In this document: positions 16,091 to 24,926 of the stretch, piece by piece | How the letters are laid out: every line of letters begins with the position of its first letter | Position numbering within the stretch: the stretch's first letter is position 1 | Assembly: GCA_002337385.1 (NCBI GenBank) | Contig: DDFY01000003.1 | Span: forward strand, 172,311 to 231,821 | Reading direction: 5' to 3' | Length of the DNA stretch: 59,511 bases | Source: Erythrobacter sp. UBA1916 | GTDB lineage: Bacteria; Pseudomonadota; Alphaproteobacteria; Sphingomonadales; Sphingomonadaceae | The notes under the pieces: model-generated | Told to the model about the DNA's origin: nothing | The model's input: the letters and a program-made list of their open reading frames with translations, nothing else | Databases searched by the model: none | Translations under genes and position numbers: made by a program

Positions 16091-16119
16091 CCTCTAGGCC
16101 ACCGTTTCGGGGCTGTCAA
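16091..16119 (-). promoter_or_regulatory. Promoter of tRNA-Asp
   Basis: On the minus strand TTGACA and TAGAGG are separated by 17 nt, and transcription would begin about 29 nt before the tRNA. This is the best -35/-10 match seen in the window. Confidence 0.65.
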
Positions 16120-16153
16120 CGCTGATCACGCGACTTTTTCACCCCAAGCGAAA

Positions 16154-17080
16154 TTAGACTGCCACCGGTGCCCGCAACGTGCCCTGCGGGGCGTAGTCTC
16201 GCACCTCGAAATCCTCGATCCGGTAGTCAAAAATGCTCTCGGGACGGCGCAGGATCGCCAGCTTCGGCTCGCCCTCCGGCACCCGTGCGAGCTGCGCATC
16301 GATCAGCTCCTCGTGATTGAGGTAAAGGTGCGTGTCGCCGCCCGTCCAGACCAGCTCGCCCGGCTCGAGCCCCGCCTGCTGCGCCATCATCCGTGTGAGC
16401 AGTGCCGCACCGACCAGATTGAACGGCAGCCCCAGCGCCACGTCGCAGCTGCGCTGGTAGAGCTGGCAGTTGAGCCGCGTGCCCTGCGCCCCGACGTGGA
16501 ACTGATAGGTCTTGTGGCACGGCGGCAGCGCCATCTGGTCGAGCTCAGCCACGTTCCAGCCTTCAAGGATATGACGGCGGCTGCCGGGATTGGTCTTGAG
16601 ACCTTCCACCAGCTCAGCCATCTGGTTGATCCCCGGCCCGGCGCGATAGGTACCATCGCCCTGCGCCTCGTAGGTCGGCCAGTCGACCCATTGCTTGCCG
16701 TAAACCGGCCCCAGATCGCCCCACTGGGCAGCGAAGGCGGCATCCTCGACAATCCGCGCCTCGAACGCCTCCTGCGTGATCTCGTCGCCCGTGGCCTTGC
16801 GATACTTCGCCAGCGGCCAGTCGGTCCAGATCGTCACCTTCTGCTGGAGCAGCGGGCGGATGTTCGTCTCGCCGGTGAGGAACCACAGCATCTCGCGCGC
16901 CGCGGCCTTCCAGAACACCCGCTTGGTGGTCAGCAGCGGAATGCGCTCGTCGCCGAGATCGAAGCGCAGCTGCGGCCCGAACACCGAACGCGTGCCAATG
17001 CCGGTGCGGTCGATCCGCTCGTCACCCTCGGTCCAGATGCGGCGCATGAGATCGAGATATTGCTGCTCGGGGTGACTCAT
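16154..17080 (-). CDS. thyA: Thymidylate synthase
   Basis: ThyA methylates dUMP to dTMP with methylene-THF. The 308-aa product has the folate/dUMP landmarks DRTGIGTRSVFGPQLRFDL, WKAAAREMLWFLTGETN and GPVYGKQWVDW. Catalytic Cys188 is in LPPCHKTYQFHV, followed by QRSCDVALGLPFNL and GDTHLYLNHEE. An insertion of about 20-25 residues relative to the 264-aa E. coli enzyme lies between residues 85 and 120, as in longer ThyA forms. It is preceded by a 15-bp gap from the epimerase gene and may be co-transcribed with it. Confidence 0.96.
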   Translation of the reverse strand: MSHPEQQYLDLMRRIWTEGDERIDRTGIGTRSVFGPQLRFDLGDERIPLLTTKRVFWKAAAREMLWFLTGETNIRPLLQQKVTIWTDWPLAKYRKATGDEITQEAFEARIVEDAAFAAQWGDLGPVYGKQWVDWPTYEAQGDGTYRAGPGINQMAELVEGLKTNPGSRRHILEGWNVAELDQMALPPCHKTYQFHVGAQGTRLNCQLYQRSCDVALGLPFNLVGAALLTRMMAQQAGLEPGELVWTGGDTHLYLNHEELIDAQLARVPEGEPKLAILRRPESIFDYRIEDFEVRDYAPQGTLRAPVAV

Positions 17081-17095
17081 TGCGCGCTCCTGGCG

Positions 17096-18094
17096 TTAGA
17101 TCTTGTGATATTCGCGGTACCAATCGACGAAGGCAGGCACGCCCGCCTCGATGCTGGTGGTCGGTTCGTAGCCGAGATCGTTGTGAATGGCATCGATGTC
17201 GGCAAAGGTGCGCTCCACATCGCCCTTCTGCATCGGCTGCATGTCGATATCGGCCTTCCGCCCGCACGCATCTTCCAGCAGGCCGATGACCTTCATCAGG
17301 TGCTCGGACCGATGGTTGCCGATGTTGTAAAGCGCGTGCGGCTTGATGCTGCCGCCAGCCTTGGCTTCGCCGTTATCAGCCGGCGGATTGTCGAGACTCG
17401 CCACAACGCCGGTCACGATATCGTCGATGAAGGTGAAATCGCGGAACATCTCGCCGTGATTGAACACGGGAATCGGCTCGCCCGCCAGAATCTTGCGGGT
17501 GAATATCCACATCATCATGTCAGGCCGGCCCCAAGGGCCATAGACCGTGAAGAAACGCAGCCCCGTCAGCGGCAGGCGATAGAGATGGGCGTAGGTCTCG
17601 CTCATCAGCTCATCGGCCTTCTTAGTGGCGGCATAGAGGCTGAGCGGGTGATCGACCCGGTCCTCGACCGCGAAGGGCAGCTTATCATTGCCGCCATAGA
17701 CCGACGACGAGCTGGCATAGACCATGTGGTCAAGCCGCCGGTGGCGCGCGATTTCGAGCATGTTGAGGTGGCCGACAAGGTTCGACTGGGCATAGGCGCG
17801 CGGGTTCTCAATCGAATAGCGCACGCCCGCCTGAGCCCCCAGGTGCACGATGCGGTCGAAGTGCTCGCCGTTGAGCGCCTGTTCGAGCGCCACGTGATCG
17901 GAAAAGTCGAGCGCGAGGCATTTTGCCCGCTCCCCGCCTGCGGCCAGCCAGCGATCGCGCCGGTCGTATTTGAGCGAGGTCTGATAATAGTCGTTGAAGT
18001 TATCGACCCCGATCACCTCGTCGCCGCGCGCCAACAGACGCATGGCCAGTTCGGACCCGATGAACCCGGCCGCACCCGTAATCAAAACCCGCAT
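17096..18094 (-). CDS. NAD-dependent nucleotide-sugar epimerase (UDP-glucuronate 4-epimerase type)
   Basis: An extended short-chain dehydrogenase that likely interconverts UDP-glucuronate and UDP-galacturonate for surface polysaccharide. The 332-aa product has the NAD motif ITGAAGFIGSELAMRLLARG, GVDNFNDYYQTSLKYDR (typical of the CapI/LspL group), HLGAQAGVRYSIENPRAY, the Ser in ASSSSVYGG, the Tyr/Lys of YAATKKADE, and RFFTVYGPWGRPDM. The sugar substrate is inferred from these group-specific motifs. wecBC, also nucleotide-sugar genes, are 30 kb away and not linked. Confidence 0.88.
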   Translation of the reverse strand: MRVLITGAAGFIGSELAMRLLARGDEVIGVDNFNDYYQTSLKYDRRDRWLAAGGERAKCLALDFSDHVALEQALNGEHFDRIVHLGAQAGVRYSIENPRAYAQSNLVGHLNMLEIARHRRLDHMVYASSSSVYGGNDKLPFAVEDRVDHPLSLYAATKKADELMSETYAHLYRLPLTGLRFFTVYGPWGRPDMMMWIFTRKILAGEPIPVFNHGEMFRDFTFIDDIVTGVVASLDNPPADNGEAKAGGSIKPHALYNIGNHRSEHLMKVIGLLEDACGRKADIDMQPMQKGDVERTFADIDAIHNDLGYEPTTSIEAGVPAFVDWYREYHKI

Positions 18095-18355
18095 AACTGC
18101 TCCTGAGTGGTTGTCCCTGCGCGGTGAATGTCCCGCGTACCAGAGGCTGTGGAATGGCCCGTCAGCCTTGCGCCATGTCGCGGCACGATTGCAACCGGCA
18201 TAGCTGGAACCGTGCCTGAATGAGCCGATTGTTGCGATGCTCTTGGCCAGGCCTCGTCCAGTTCACCACCTGCGCAGGGAGGCGGCCGGGGCCACTCAGC
18301 GCAGCTTTATCGGAGGGGTATCCACTGCTGAGGCACGATTGGTGCAACAAACCCC
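18095..18355. other. Non-coding spacer between the epimerase and tRNA-Pro
   Basis: This stretch upstream of tRNA-Pro holds no convincing gene: the only open frame (from 18220) has no family features and would run into the tRNA. Apart from the likely 5' region of the epimerase gene and the tRNA promoter that follows, no repeat or structured RNA was recognised. Confidence 0.5.
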
Positions 18356-18384
18356 TTGCGTGCGATGCGCACCCTGCATATAGG
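18356..18384 (+). promoter_or_regulatory. Promoter of tRNA-Pro
   Basis: TTGCGT at 18356-18361 and TATAGG at 18379-18384 are separated by 17 nt, about 40 nt before the tRNA. The form is close to the tRNA-Asp and nuo promoters in this window. Confidence 0.55.
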
Positions 18385-18424
18385 CGCGCTCCTGCCTTAC
18401 AGCCTAACGTCTGTTGGCTCCGGT

Positions 18425-18501
18425 CGGGGAGTAGCTCAGCCTGGTAGAGCACTGTCTTCGGGAGGCAGGGGCCGGAGGTTCGAATCCTCTCTCCCCGACC
18501 A
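18425..18501 (+). tRNA. tRNA-Pro (CGG)
   Basis: A 77-nt tRNA. The acceptor CGGGGAG pairs with CTCCCCG, the D-arm is GTAGCTCAGCCTGGTAGAG, and the anticodon stem CTGTC/GGCAG encloses TTCGGGA with anticodon CGG. The T-arm is GGAGGTTCGAATCCTCT, and CCA is encoded. A lower-GC nuclease gene lies immediately downstream, as is common at tRNA insertion sites, but no duplicated 3' end was found. Confidence 0.97.
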
Positions 18502-18673
18502 TTTTATCTTCTCGCAACAATAGCATGAGCTTAACCGCCGCTAGGCGTCCCGTTTGGGGCAGGTCTGTAGGGCAGGTTTGTGGACGGAACGACGATTAGG
18601 GGATAACGCCAGCGCGCCCTTACGCCGACCCCCCAAAAAGTCTACCTTCTCAGCATGTTCTCAGAGAAGCGAC

Positions 18674-19306
18674 ATGATCGGTTTAGGTAACTTGGGCTTG
18701 GGCCTTGGCTTTCAGAACCATGCGGCTTTGCATGCCACCCCGAAGCGCCGCGAAAACGGGGGGCCGGAGTTGCTGCTCCAAAGCGAGATCATCATCAAAG
18801 GCGAAAAGGGTGCTGAGGGGCATCTAGTGCGCTGCGTAGCGTTTCCATTATTAGAGATTTTCGAGCATCTAAAGCGTGACCCAAAGTTCCTTTTTCAGTT
18901 TGCGCAGCATCCCAGAAAATTTGAAGAGTTTCTTGCTGGTTGCTACGAAAAGGCAGGTTTCGACGAAGTAATTTTGACCCCGCAAAGCGGTGATCGAGGT
19001 CGCGACGTCATCGCTACGAAGCGGGGTTTTGGCTCGATCCGCATACTCGAGCAGGCAAAGGCGTTTTCTCCGGGTCGCCTCGTCAGTCACAATGACGTTC
19101 GCGCCATGCTCGGAGCTCTGCATATGGATGACGGTGCGTCAAAGGGTATCGTGACAACGACCTCTAACTTTGAGCCGGGCATTCTCAAAGATTCGAGTGA
19201 GTTTGCGAAGTATATGCCGCATCGCCTCGAACTTAAGAATGGCGAACAAACGCTGAAATGGATCAATGAAATCGCCAGCCGCGACGCCGCTCCGAAAACC
19301 GAATAG
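18674..19306 (+). CDS. Orphan Mrr-family (PD-(D/E)XK) restriction endonuclease-like protein
   Basis: The 210-aa product carries an Mrr_cat-like nuclease domain at about residues 82-170: FEEFLAGCYEKAGFDEV, then Asp111 in SGDRGRDVIA and ILEQAKAF with Gln127-Ala-Lys129, the QxK variant of the catalytic motif. GIVTTTSNFEPGI follows. Mrr-type enzymes cut modified or foreign DNA. The N-terminal 80 residues are not recognised and may bind DNA. I chose the ATG at 18674; a frame from 18554 reads through apparently non-coding, C-rich sequence. No methyltransferase or specificity gene is adjacent. GC is visibly lower than in neighbours and the gene follows tRNA-Pro, suggesting horizontal gain. Confidence 0.8.
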   Translation: MIGLGNLGLGLGFQNHAALHATPKRRENGGPELLLQSEIIIKGEKGAEGHLVRCVAFPLLEIFEHLKRDPKFLFQFAQHPRKFEEFLAGCYEKAGFDEVILTPQSGDRGRDVIATKRGFGSIRILEQAKAFSPGRLVSHNDVRAMLGALHMDDGASKGIVTTTSNFEPGILKDSSEFAKYMPHRLELKNGEQTLKWINEIASRDAAPKTE

Positions 19307-19347
19307 GCGTAGGAAGAAAGCCGACTTTCTCTATCCTCAGCACGCCC

Positions 19348-20586
19348 TCAATCCCGCAACCAAAGCTCGTGCGCATCGATCCGCAGCTTCGTAATCGCTC
19401 GCTGCGCCTCGGTGCGGGCCTGAACCTCGGCGCTGAAGGCATCGTGGACCATCCGCTCACCCAGCAACAAGTCGGCAAGACCAATCTCGCCCAGCTCGTT
19501 GCCCCGGCGCAGCTTCACCAACACGTCCATCTGCGCCGCGACGCTTTCGCGCGCCCGTTCCCAGGCTGACAGACGGAAGCGGGCCTCGGCCATATCCGCG
19601 TTGGCGGTCTCCGCAATGTCGAACCGCGCGAGACGCTCCTCGGCCAAAGCGGCGGTCGCAGCAGAGCCCGCCTCGTCCGCCAGGGCCGAACGGTGGCGTC
19701 CACCCAGCGGCATGGAGAACACCAGCCCTGCCCCCTGCTCATCCCCGTCACGCTCCGAAAACAGGCGGATGCCGATGGAGGGGTCGGCCACCCGGTCAAG
19801 CCGCAGGCGTTCGGCATAGGCCTCGGCGCGGCGGGCCTCGGCTTCGGCCATGGCAATCTCGTGGCTGTTGGAAATGACAAGGTCACGATAGCCGGTGAGC
19901 GCAGATTCCTGGATTTCCGGAGGCGGGATCGTGGGCGCTTTGGCAGGCAGTGGCAGCGAGGGAAACTGGGCCTCCAGCCGCGCTTGCGCCAGATTGACGC
20001 GCCCGGACGACTCCTCGGCCTTGGTCCGCGCCGCACCGAGCGCCGCCCTCGCCTGATCCGCCTCGAGCTGCGGGGCATCGCCCAATTCGACGCGCCGCGT
20101 CACTGCGGCCAGCGCCTGCTCGTAGTTCGTCACCGCCTGCCGGTCGACCTCGGCTTCGGCGGCAGCGCCCAGCCAGTCCCACCAATAGCCTGCCAGCAGC
20201 AGCGCGGCCTGGTGTCGTACGTCCTCGGCCATGTTCTCGGCAGCGTCGACCTGATGGACACCAATCTCGCGGTCGAGCCGGGCCTTGCCGGGCAGACGGA
20301 TGGCGCGGGTCAGCTGGGTGTCGAACTCGTTGAAGGTGCCTTCAAGGTCAACATTGCGGCGGTAGTAGCTGCCTGAAACCGTAACCTCATGCGTGCCTAC
20401 AGCGCGTGCTTCGGCACTGGAACGGGCGGCGGCGAGGCGTTCTCGTGCAGCCGCAACCGCCGGGTGGTCGCTGAGCGCGCCGGCCACCGCTGCTTCGTCC
20501 GGCAGCGCTGGCTCAGCGGCCAGCGGAGAGGCCAGGGCGAGACTGAGGACAGGCAGGAGTTTAGGAGCCCTGACAAGCAAGCGCAT
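19348..20586 (-). CDS. czcC: Outer-membrane efflux protein, CzcC/TolC family
   Basis: The outer-membrane channel of a tripartite heavy-metal efflux pump. The 412-aa product has a signal peptide (ending SPLAAEPA) and alternating helical and beta segments typical of the OEP fold. Long helical stretches rich in Ala, Glu and Arg (AAVAAARERLAAARSSAEARA, KEESSGRVNLAQARLEAQ) form the periplasmic barrel. It is the last gene of the leftward czcBAC-like operon, 3 bp after the RND pump gene. Assignment to CzcC rather than another OEP rests mainly on the neighbours. Confidence 0.88.
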   Translation of the reverse strand: MRLLVRAPKLLPVLSLALASPLAAEPALPDEAAVAGALSDHPAVAAARERLAAARSSAEARAVGTHEVTVSGSYYRRNVDLEGTFNEFDTQLTRAIRLPGKARLDREIGVHQVDAAENMAEDVRHQAALLLAGYWWDWLGAAAEAEVDRQAVTNYEQALAAVTRRVELGDAPQLEADQARAALGAARTKAEESSGRVNLAQARLEAQFPSLPLPAKAPTIPPPEIQESALTGYRDLVISNSHEIAMAEAEARRAEAYAERLRLDRVADPSIGIRLFSERDGDEQGAGLVFSMPLGGRHRSALADEAGSAATAALAEERLARFDIAETANADMAEARFRLSAWERARESVAAQMDVLVKLRRGNELGEIGLADLLLGERMVHDAFSAEVQARTEAQRAITKLRIDAHELWLRD

Positions 20587-20588
20587 GA

Positions 20589-23500
20589 TTAACGGCCCTC
20601 CAATTCGGCCTGGGCAAGATCGCCTGCCTCGCGTTCGGTGCGGCTTTCGCCGAAGCGTTCGTAAAGGATCGGCAGCATAATGAGCGTGAGCAGCGTGGCC
20701 GAAACCAGCCCGCCGATCACCACGATGGCCAGCGGCTTCTGGATCTCGGACCCCGGCCCGGTTGCGAACAGCAGCGGGACAAGGCCGAAGGCGGCGACCG
20801 AGGCCGTCATCAGCACCGGGCGCAAGCGCCGCTCGGCCCCGCGCCGCACCGCTTCGGCCAGCGCCAGGCCGCCTTCGCGCAGCTGGCGGATGTAGGTGAC
20901 CATCACCAGCCCGTTGAGCACGGCGATGCCGAGCAGGGCGATAAAGCCGACCGAGGCCGGAACCGAGAGATATTCGCCCGATACCGCCAGCGCGATCATC
21001 CCGCCGACCATGGCGAAGGGGATGTTAAGCAGGATCAGCACCGATGCCCTGAGCGAGCCGAGCGTCATATAAAGGATCGCAAAGATCAGCAGGATCGCAA
21101 TCGGCAGGACCACGGCAAGGCGGGCACTGGCGCGCTGCTGGTTTTCGAACTGCCCGCCCCAGACCAACCGATAACCCGGCGGCAGCGGGACATTGGCGGC
21201 GATATCGGCACGCGCCTCCTCGACATAGCCGACCAGATCGCGCCCGGTCACGAAGGCCTGCACCATGGCGTAGCGCGAGCCGTTCTCGTGTTCGAGCTTC
21301 ACCGGCCCTTCGGTGCGGGTGATCCGGGCGACATCACTGGCGCGCACGAGCTGGCCCGAGGGCGCGCGGTAAAGCTGGTCGGCGAAGACCTGCGGGCTGG
21401 CCTCGCGCATGCCGTCGGCGCGCAGCATGATCGGCACCCGGCGCACGCCCTCGGCCACCACGCCTGCATCCATGCCCTCGACCTGCGCGCGCATCATGTC
21501 CTGCAGGTCGGTCACCGGCATACCGAGCCGCCCGGCCGCCACGCGGTCGATGTCGAGCTGGAGGTAGTCGACCAGATCGTTGGCCACGGTCATGGCTTCG
21601 CTGGTGCCTTCGAGTGTCTCCAGCCGGGCCTGAATCTCACCCGAGAGGCGGGAGAGTTCGTTCAAATCCGGCCCGAACAGCTTGATCGCCAGATCGCCCC
21701 GCGCGCCGGTGAGCATTTCCGAGGTACGCATGTCGATTGGCTGGGTGAAGCTCGGCTCGATGCCGGGGAAACCCGTCATCACCTTGCGCACCTGGTCGAC
21801 CAGCCACTCCTTGTCCTGCACCCGCCATTCGTCGCGCGGCTTCAGCTGGAGAAAGCCGTCGCTTTCGTTGAGCCCCATCGGGTCGAGCCCGATCTCGTCC
21901 GAGCCGACGCGCATGATGATCGCCTCGACTTCGGGCACCTCGGCCATGATGGCGCGCTCGACCGCGAGATCGGCATCGACCGAGTGGTCAAGCGAGACCG
22001 AGGGCAGCTTGGCGAGCTGCATCACCACCGAGCCTTCATCCATCACCGGCAGGAAGGTCTTTCCGGTGATCGTATAGGCAATGGCCGTCAGCCCCAGCGC
22101 CACACCGGCGATACCAAACACCAGCTTCTTGCGCGAGAAGGAGCCAGCGAGCGCACTCGCATAACGGGGCGAGAGCTTACGCATCAGCCACGGTTCGTGT
22201 TCGCCCGTCTTGACCTTGAGCAGGTAGAACGCGAGCACCGGGATCAGCGAGAGCGACAGCAGCAGCGCCGAGGCCAAGGCCAGCACAATCGTAAGCGCGA
22301 CGGGTGCGAACAGCTTTCCTTCCAGCCCCTCCAGCGTGAGTAGCGGAAGGAACACGATGGCAATGATCGCCAGACCCGAGGCGACGGGCTTGGCCACTTC
22401 CGCCGTGGCGACAAACACGTTGTGCAGCTTGCCGCTCTCGGCGTGTTTCTCGTCGGACAGGCGTTCGACGATGTTCTCGACCACCACCACGGCCCCGTCG
22501 ACCAGCATCCCCACCGCGATAGCGAGGCCGCCAAGGCTCATCAGGTTTGCCGTCAGGCCAATCGAGCGCATGAAGATAAAGGTCAGCAGCGCCGCCATCG
22601 GCAAGGCCAGCGCCACGATCACCGAGGCGCGGAAGTCTCCGAGGAACAGCAGCAGCAGGATCACCACCAGCACGGTCGCTTCAAGCAGGGCGTCCTCGAC
22701 CGTGCCGACCGCGCTGCCGATCAGGTCCGAGCGATCGTAGAAAGGGGCGACGCTCATGCCCTCGGGCAAGGTGGCCTCGATCTCGGTCAGGCGTTCCTTC
22801 ACGCCTGCCACCACCTTGGAGGCGTCCGCCCCGCGCAGGCCGATGACGAGGCCCTGCACCGCTTCGCCCGTGCCGTTCTTGGTGACAGCGCCATAGCGCG
22901 TGCGGCTGCCCATGCGCACCTGCGCGATGTCGCCAATGCGAATCGTGCCGCCCGCGGGCGTGCGCACGACCGTGTTGGCGAGATCGTCAAGCGTGCGGAT
23001 CGCCCCGGTCGAGCGCACGATCAGCGCTTCCTCGCCGGTGGTGAGACGCCCCGCACCATCGTTGCGATTGCCCGCATCGATGGCCGCAGCAAGGTCAGCC
23101 GTGCTCAGGCCCGCCGCCGCCAGCGCGGCATTGTCGGGCGCGACCTCGAAGGTCTCGACATAGCCGCCCAGCGAATTGACATCGGCCACGCCGGGCACCG
23201 TACGCAGCGCCGGACGCACGATCCAGTCGAGCACGCGGCGCTTCTCGGCCAAACTCTGCGGGCCTTCGAGCGTGAACATATACATGTCGGAAAGCGGGGT
23301 GGAGATCGGGGCCATGCCGCCCTGCACAGTAGCGGGCAGGTCGGCCATCACCGCAGTCAGGCGCTCGGCGACCTGCTGGCGCGCCCAGTAGATGTCGGTG
23401 CCGTCCTCGAAATCGATGGTGATATCGGCAATCGCATATTTGGCGACCGAGCGCAGAACACTCTGATCGGGGATGCCGAGCATCTCCATCTCGATCGGCG

Positions 23501-23699
23501 TGATAACGCGGCTTTCCACTTCCTCGGGAGTCATGCCCGGGGCCTTGAGGATGATCTTCACCTGCGTGGTGCTGATGTCGGGGAAGGCGTCAATCGGCAG
23601 AGTGGCGAAAGCCCACACGCCGATCCCCGCCAACACCGTCGCGAAGCCAATCACAGCGAGCCGCAGCTCAAGCGCTTTTTCGGTCAGTTTGCGAAGCAT
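20589..23699 (-). CDS. czcA: Heavy-metal efflux RND pump, CzcA family
   Basis: The inner-membrane proton antiporter of a metal efflux system. The 1036-aa protein from MLRKLTEKALELR has the RND plan: TM1, two large periplasmic loops and two blocks of helices. Typical CzcA text includes FPDISTTQVKI, VESRVITPIEMEMLGIP and DGAVVVVENIVERLSDE. In the TM4 motif the first acidic residue of CzcA (DFG-x3-DGA-x4-EN) is replaced: the sequence reads AVGMLVDGAVVVVEN, keeping the later Asp and Glu. Substrate is therefore uncertain. I chose the ATG at 23697-23699 because GCGGAG precedes it and it just clears the czcB stop; the frame extends to 23735 without support. Confidence 0.9.
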   Translation of the reverse strand: MLRKLTEKALELRLAVIGFATVLAGIGVWAFATLPIDAFPDISTTQVKIILKAPGMTPEEVESRVITPIEMEMLGIPDQSVLRSVAKYAIADITIDFEDGTDIYWARQQVAERLTAVMADLPATVQGGMAPISTPLSDMYMFTLEGPQSLAEKRRVLDWIVRPALRTVPGVADVNSLGGYVETFEVAPDNAALAAAGLSTADLAAAIDAGNRNDGAGRLTTGEEALIVRSTGAIRTLDDLANTVVRTPAGGTIRIGDIAQVRMGSRTRYGAVTKNGTGEAVQGLVIGLRGADASKVVAGVKERLTEIEATLPEGMSVAPFYDRSDLIGSAVGTVEDALLEATVLVVILLLLFLGDFRASVIVALALPMAALLTFIFMRSIGLTANLMSLGGLAIAVGMLVDGAVVVVENIVERLSDEKHAESGKLHNVFVATAEVAKPVASGLAIIAIVFLPLLTLEGLEGKLFAPVALTIVLALASALLLSLSLIPVLAFYLLKVKTGEHEPWLMRKLSPRYASALAGSFSRKKLVFGIAGVALGLTAIAYTITGKTFLPVMDEGSVVMQLAKLPSVSLDHSVDADLAVERAIMAEVPEVEAIIMRVGSDEIGLDPMGLNESDGFLQLKPRDEWRVQDKEWLVDQVRKVMTGFPGIEPSFTQPIDMRTSEMLTGARGDLAIKLFGPDLNELSRLSGEIQARLETLEGTSEAMTVANDLVDYLQLDIDRVAAGRLGMPVTDLQDMMRAQVEGMDAGVVAEGVRRVPIMLRADGMREASPQVFADQLYRAPSGQLVRASDVARITRTEGPVKLEHENGSRYAMVQAFVTGRDLVGYVEEARADIAANVPLPPGYRLVWGGQFENQQRASARLAVVLPIAILLIFAILYMTLGSLRASVLILLNIPFAMVGGMIALAVSGEYLSVPASVGFIALLGIAVLNGLVMVTYIRQLREGGLALAEAVRRGAERRLRPVLMTASVAAFGLVPLLFATGPGSEIQKPLAIVVIGGLVSATLLTLIMLPILYERFGESRTEREAGDLAQAELEGR

Positions 23700-23703
23700 C
23701 GGT

Positions 23704-24801
23704 CTACTCCGCTGTGGCCTTGAGTTCGGCAACACCGCTGACAGCGACGACGTCTCCAGCCTCCAGCCCGCCAGACAGCACCGTGCGGTCGCCCGCCTCG
23801 GCTACCACCTCGACCGGGCGCGGCTCAAAACCCTCGCCGCTGCGCACAAACACATTGGGAACTCCGCCGATCCGGGTCACGGCGCGGCTTGGCACCGAGA
23901 CGCCCTCCTCACTCGCAGAGCCGACGATGACGACCATCACGTTCTGCCCCGCCACGAGGCCCGGCGCAGAGGCAATGCTCGCCTTTGCCATGACCGAACG
24001 GGTGTCAGGATCGATCGACGGCGCGACCGAGACGATCCGTCCGCCGACCGTCAGCATCTCGCCATCGCCCTGCGGGAGCTGCACCTCGATGGCCATGCCC
24101 GGGCGCACCGCCCGCGCCAGCCGCTCGGGCAGCGCGAGGTCGAGCCGGTAGTCGTTGGCCGCCTCGATCACGAAGGGCGCGCTCATCAGGTCAACCGGCC
24201 CGCCGGTCTCGACCCCGACATGCGACACCCGACCGCCAATCGGCGCGCGCAGGGTCATTGTGCCGTCCGGCCCGACGCCTGCCAGCGAGGCGAGACGGCG
24301 GTTCTCCTGCGATGTTACCCGTGCCTGTTCGAGCCGGGCCCTCGCCTCATCCGCACGAGCGGGAGCGATGATGCCCTCCTCGGCCAGCTGCCCGAGCCGG
24401 GCCGCCTGCGCCTCGGCGAGCTGCACCTCGCTGTTGGCGCGCGCGAGGTCAGCGCCGATGCGCAAGGGCTCGGCTGCACGGACGATGGCGAGCGGCTGAC
24501 CGCGCGACACGCCCTGCCCCTCGATCACGAACACCCGCACCGCTGCTCCGGGGAACGGCGAGGTTACGGCCACCCGTGCTTCGGGCGGCAATGTCACCGT
24601 GCCCGGTACCGTGCCGAGCGGATGCGCGCCCGTAGCTTCGGCTGTGGCGGTTTCTATCGCCGGTGCCTCGGCTGCGGTGCTGGCGGCGGCATCAGCCGCC
24701 GCTTCACCGGCATCGCCTGTATCGGCGGCTTCGTTGGAGCAGCCCGGAAGGGCAAGAATCGCCATCACGGCGGCGAGCGGGAGAAGGCGGTGCGGTTCCA
24801 T
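23704..24801 (-). CDS. czcB: Periplasmic adaptor (membrane fusion) protein, CzcB family
   Basis: The adaptor linking the RND pump and outer-membrane channel. The 365-aa product is a lipoprotein (LALPGC, Cys21) with an acidic Ala-rich linker (residues 22-58). A barrel-sandwich half-motif VTSPFPGAAVRVFVIEGQGVSRGQ follows, then an alpha-hairpin (about 115-165), the second lipoyl half LRAPIGGRVSHVGVETGGPV, and the beta-barrel and membrane-proximal domains. No His-rich metal-binding segment is seen. It is first in the operon, 4 bp before czcA, with the regulatory inverted repeat just upstream. Confidence 0.9.
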   Translation of the reverse strand: MEPHRLLPLAAVMAILALPGCSNEAADTGDAGEAAADAAASTAAEAPAIETATAEATGAHPLGTVPGTVTLPPEARVAVTSPFPGAAVRVFVIEGQGVSRGQPLAIVRAAEPLRIGADLARANSEVQLAEAQAARLGQLAEEGIIAPARADEARARLEQARVTSQENRRLASLAGVGPDGTMTLRAPIGGRVSHVGVETGGPVDLMSAPFVIEAANDYRLDLALPERLARAVRPGMAIEVQLPQGDGEMLTVGGRIVSVAPSIDPDTRSVMAKASIASAPGLVAGQNVMVVIVGSASEEGVSVPSRAVTRIGGVPNVFVRSGEGFEPRPVEVVAEAGDRTVLSGGLEAGDVVAVSGVAELKATAE

Positions 24802-24815
24802 GCCCAGCGATCTGC

Positions 24816-24870
24816 GCGATCAAGCTGACAACAACTTGTCAGTTTGCCAGCTTCTTGTCAGCTTGATCGC
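24816..24870. promoter_or_regulatory. 16-bp inverted repeat with three TTGTCAG boxes between czcBAC and its two-component system
   Basis: GCGATCAAGCTGACAA at 24816-24831 is the exact reverse complement of 24855-24870. A third TTGTCAG box lies between them at 24836-24842, in direct orientation with the one at 24855-24861 (19-bp step). The element fills most of the divergent spacer and is a strong candidate binding site for the adjacent OmpR-type regulator, controlling both directions. Confidence 0.65.
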
Positions 24871-24926
24871 CCAAACGGGTCTGGCAAACGAAGAATTGTG
24901 CCGACGTTCGGCGCGGGAGACGATCT

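Noticed and set aside
16061..18106. A 681-codon plus-strand open frame
   Set aside because: Antisense to thyA and the epimerase and overlapping the tRNA-Asp promoter; no recognisable protein.
18425..19347. An integrated island with att sites after tRNA-Pro
   Set aside because: No integrase is present and no duplicate of the tRNA 3' end was found downstream, so only a single acquired gene is claimed.
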